Source: Sulfurovum sp. UBA7648
GTDB taxonomy: Bacteria; Campylobacterota; Campylobacteria; Campylobacterales; Sulfurovaceae
Reading direction: 5' to 3'
DNA length: 13,633 nt
Assembly (NCBI GenBank): GCA_002483605.1
Contig: DLIG01000012.1
Span: 15,722 to 29,354 of the forward strand
Below the pieces are notes generated by a model. That model was not told where the DNA came from. It ran no database searches and worked only from the letters and a program-made list of their open reading frames with translations. The position numbers were made by a program, and so were the translations under genes. Shown piece by piece: positions 13,127 to 13,633 of the stretch (positions within the stretch are counted from its first letter, which is position 1; every line of letters begins with the position of its first letter).

Positions 13127-13462
13127 TTGAGATATAAAATGGTATTTTTTGCCACACTCGCATTCATAGAGTATCTAGCGACCGCCACAGCAGGAGTCGA
13201 ATCAGTGACGCTCGGTTGGGATAAGCTAAATCATGTTGTTGCATTTGCGGTTCTTTATGTATTGATATCGTTTTCTTTTAAAAAGTTAGGTACGGTCTAT
13301 AGAGTGTTGCTGCTTTTTGCTTTTGGTTTGCAGATAGAAATAGTCCAGTCATTCCTGCCGCCAAGAGAGTTTTCATCATTCGATGCGGTAGCGGATATGG
13401 TTGGGATTGTCATAGGTATGGCGATATATCCGTTTGCAGCCAGATGGTTGAAGAGTTTTTAG
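13127..13462 (+). CDS. VanZ-like membrane protein
   Basis: A 111-aa protein if started at TTG 13127, chosen because AAGGA (13116-13120) is six bases upstream; TTG 13121 overlaps the previous stop and ATG 13139 is too far from the site. It has the VanZ-family pattern: W-D-K-L-N-H-V-V-A-F-A, then L-Q-I-E-I-V-Q-S-F-L-P-P-R-E-F-S and D-A-V-A-D-M-V-G. Four hydrophobic helices are visible: an N-terminal one, one after the DKLNH motif, a third before the EIVQ motif, and a last around the D-x3-D-x2-G segment. VanZ proteins are small membrane proteins, one of which gives low-level teicoplanin resistance; most are of unknown role. As the last gene of the operon it could help protect the producer, but that is speculation. 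Confidence 0.8.
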   Translation: MRYKMVFFATLAFIEYLATATAGVESVTLGWDKLNHVVAFAVLYVLISFSFKKLGTVYRVLLLFAFGLQIEIVQSFLPPREFSSFDAVADMVGIVIGMAIYPFAARWLKSF

Positions 13463-13466
13463 TTTT

Positions 13467-13520
13467 TTTGTCATCTTGAGAAGTCTTTAGACTTCGTAAA
13501 GATCTATTTTTATGGATTCC
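13467..13520 (+). terminator. hairpin repeat copy 3, possible terminator of the lasso operon
   Basis: GAAGTC-ttta-GACTTC (13480-13495) within ATCTT (13473-13477)/AAGAT (13499-13503) is followed by CTATTTTTAT, starting only a few bases after the VanZ-like stop codon. Here orientation and T-run suit an intrinsic terminator for the plus-strand operon. It is the third copy of the intergenic repeat seen at 1491 and 3111. Confidence 0.5.
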
Positions 13521-13539
13521 GTGTCATGGCATGTGAATG

Positions 13540-13597
13540 GCGAAGGTAAAAGGGTGAAGGGTGAAGGGTGAAGGGTGAAGGTGGAAGGATGAAGGGT
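13540..13597. repeat. GAAGGGT heptamer tract, copy 3
   Basis: The degenerate lead-in GCGAAGGTAAAAGGGT is followed by three or four regular GAAGGGT units, then GAAGGTG, GAAGGAT and a final GAAGGGT. It shares the lead-in with the tract at 3048. The number and order of units differ between the copies, as expected for a tract that expands and contracts. Confidence 0.6.
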
Positions 13598-13633
13598 CTG
13601 GATGACGATTTTCGCCTTCGCGTCATTCCGGAC
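13597..13633. repeat. REP-like palindrome, copy 2 (reaches window end)
   Basis: A 37-base unit with GGATGACG and CGTCATTCCGGA arms, matching 1346-1382 except in the loop (CGCCTTCG in place of CTTCTTCG). It follows a GAAGGGT tract exactly as copy 1 does, and the window ends on its last matching base, so the element probably continues. Confidence 0.55.

Overview
The window is AT-rich DNA whose style suggests a Campylobacterota chromosome (a Sulfurimonas- or Sulfuricurvum-like relative). The grounds are many TGnTATAAT extended -10 promoters with poor -35 boxes, tight operons with ATG, GTG and TTG starts, and Lys/Ile/Asn-rich proteins. This placement is inferred from style, not from a marker gene.

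Left part (1-3400), accessory genes separated by repeats. A solitary AAA/DUF4143-type ATPase (95-1291, +) has a clear extended -10 promoter overlapping a perfect palindrome. A 305-bp convergent gap with several inverted repeats follows. Next is a minus-strand pair, a phosphoribosyltransferase and a dienelactone-hydrolase-like protein, then a 66-aa coiled-coil protein. A composite intergenic repeat recurs at about 1324-1550, 3048-3168 and 13467-13633. It consists of a (GAAGGGT)n tract, a GAAGTC-ttta-GACTTC hairpin and, in two of the copies, a GGATGACG...CGTCATTCC palindrome. It brackets the modules.

Right part (3467-13462), a lasso-peptide (RiPP) locus with unusual additions. The canonical parts are an asparagine-synthetase-like lasso cyclase (minus, 7424-9316), a PqqD-like recognition element (9419-9694), a transglutaminase-fold leader peptidase (9681-10127) and a peptide-exporting ABC ATPase (10135-11931). 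A nucleotidyltransferase-family protein (11928-13124) and a small VanZ-like membrane protein (13127-13462) complete the plus-strand operon. The precursor is a previously uncalled 48-aa ORF at 7235-7381 (minus), just behind the cyclase, with its own Shine-Dalgarno sequence and its own extended -10 overlapping the cyclase stop codon. Its leader has the W-x2-P-x-L...L-D...T-x pattern and its predicted core is only 14 residues, SGISLGDEYLVLSA.

A second, divergent block (3467-7048) adds another PqqD-like protein, an HPr-kinase-like protein resembling lasso-peptide kinases, a small four-cysteine protein like the C-terminal end of a radical-SAM enzyme without its core, a possible ABBA-type prenyltransferase, and a geranylgeranyl-reductase-like flavoprotein. 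The flavoprotein gene runs into a decayed IS3-family transposase fragment. My working model is that the core pathway makes and exports a short lasso peptide, that the kinase and nucleotidyltransferase modify its C-terminal end, and that the prenyltransferase/reductase pair either tailors it with an isoprenoid or belongs to a second RiPP pathway. The lasso core machinery is well supported; the tailoring model is inference.
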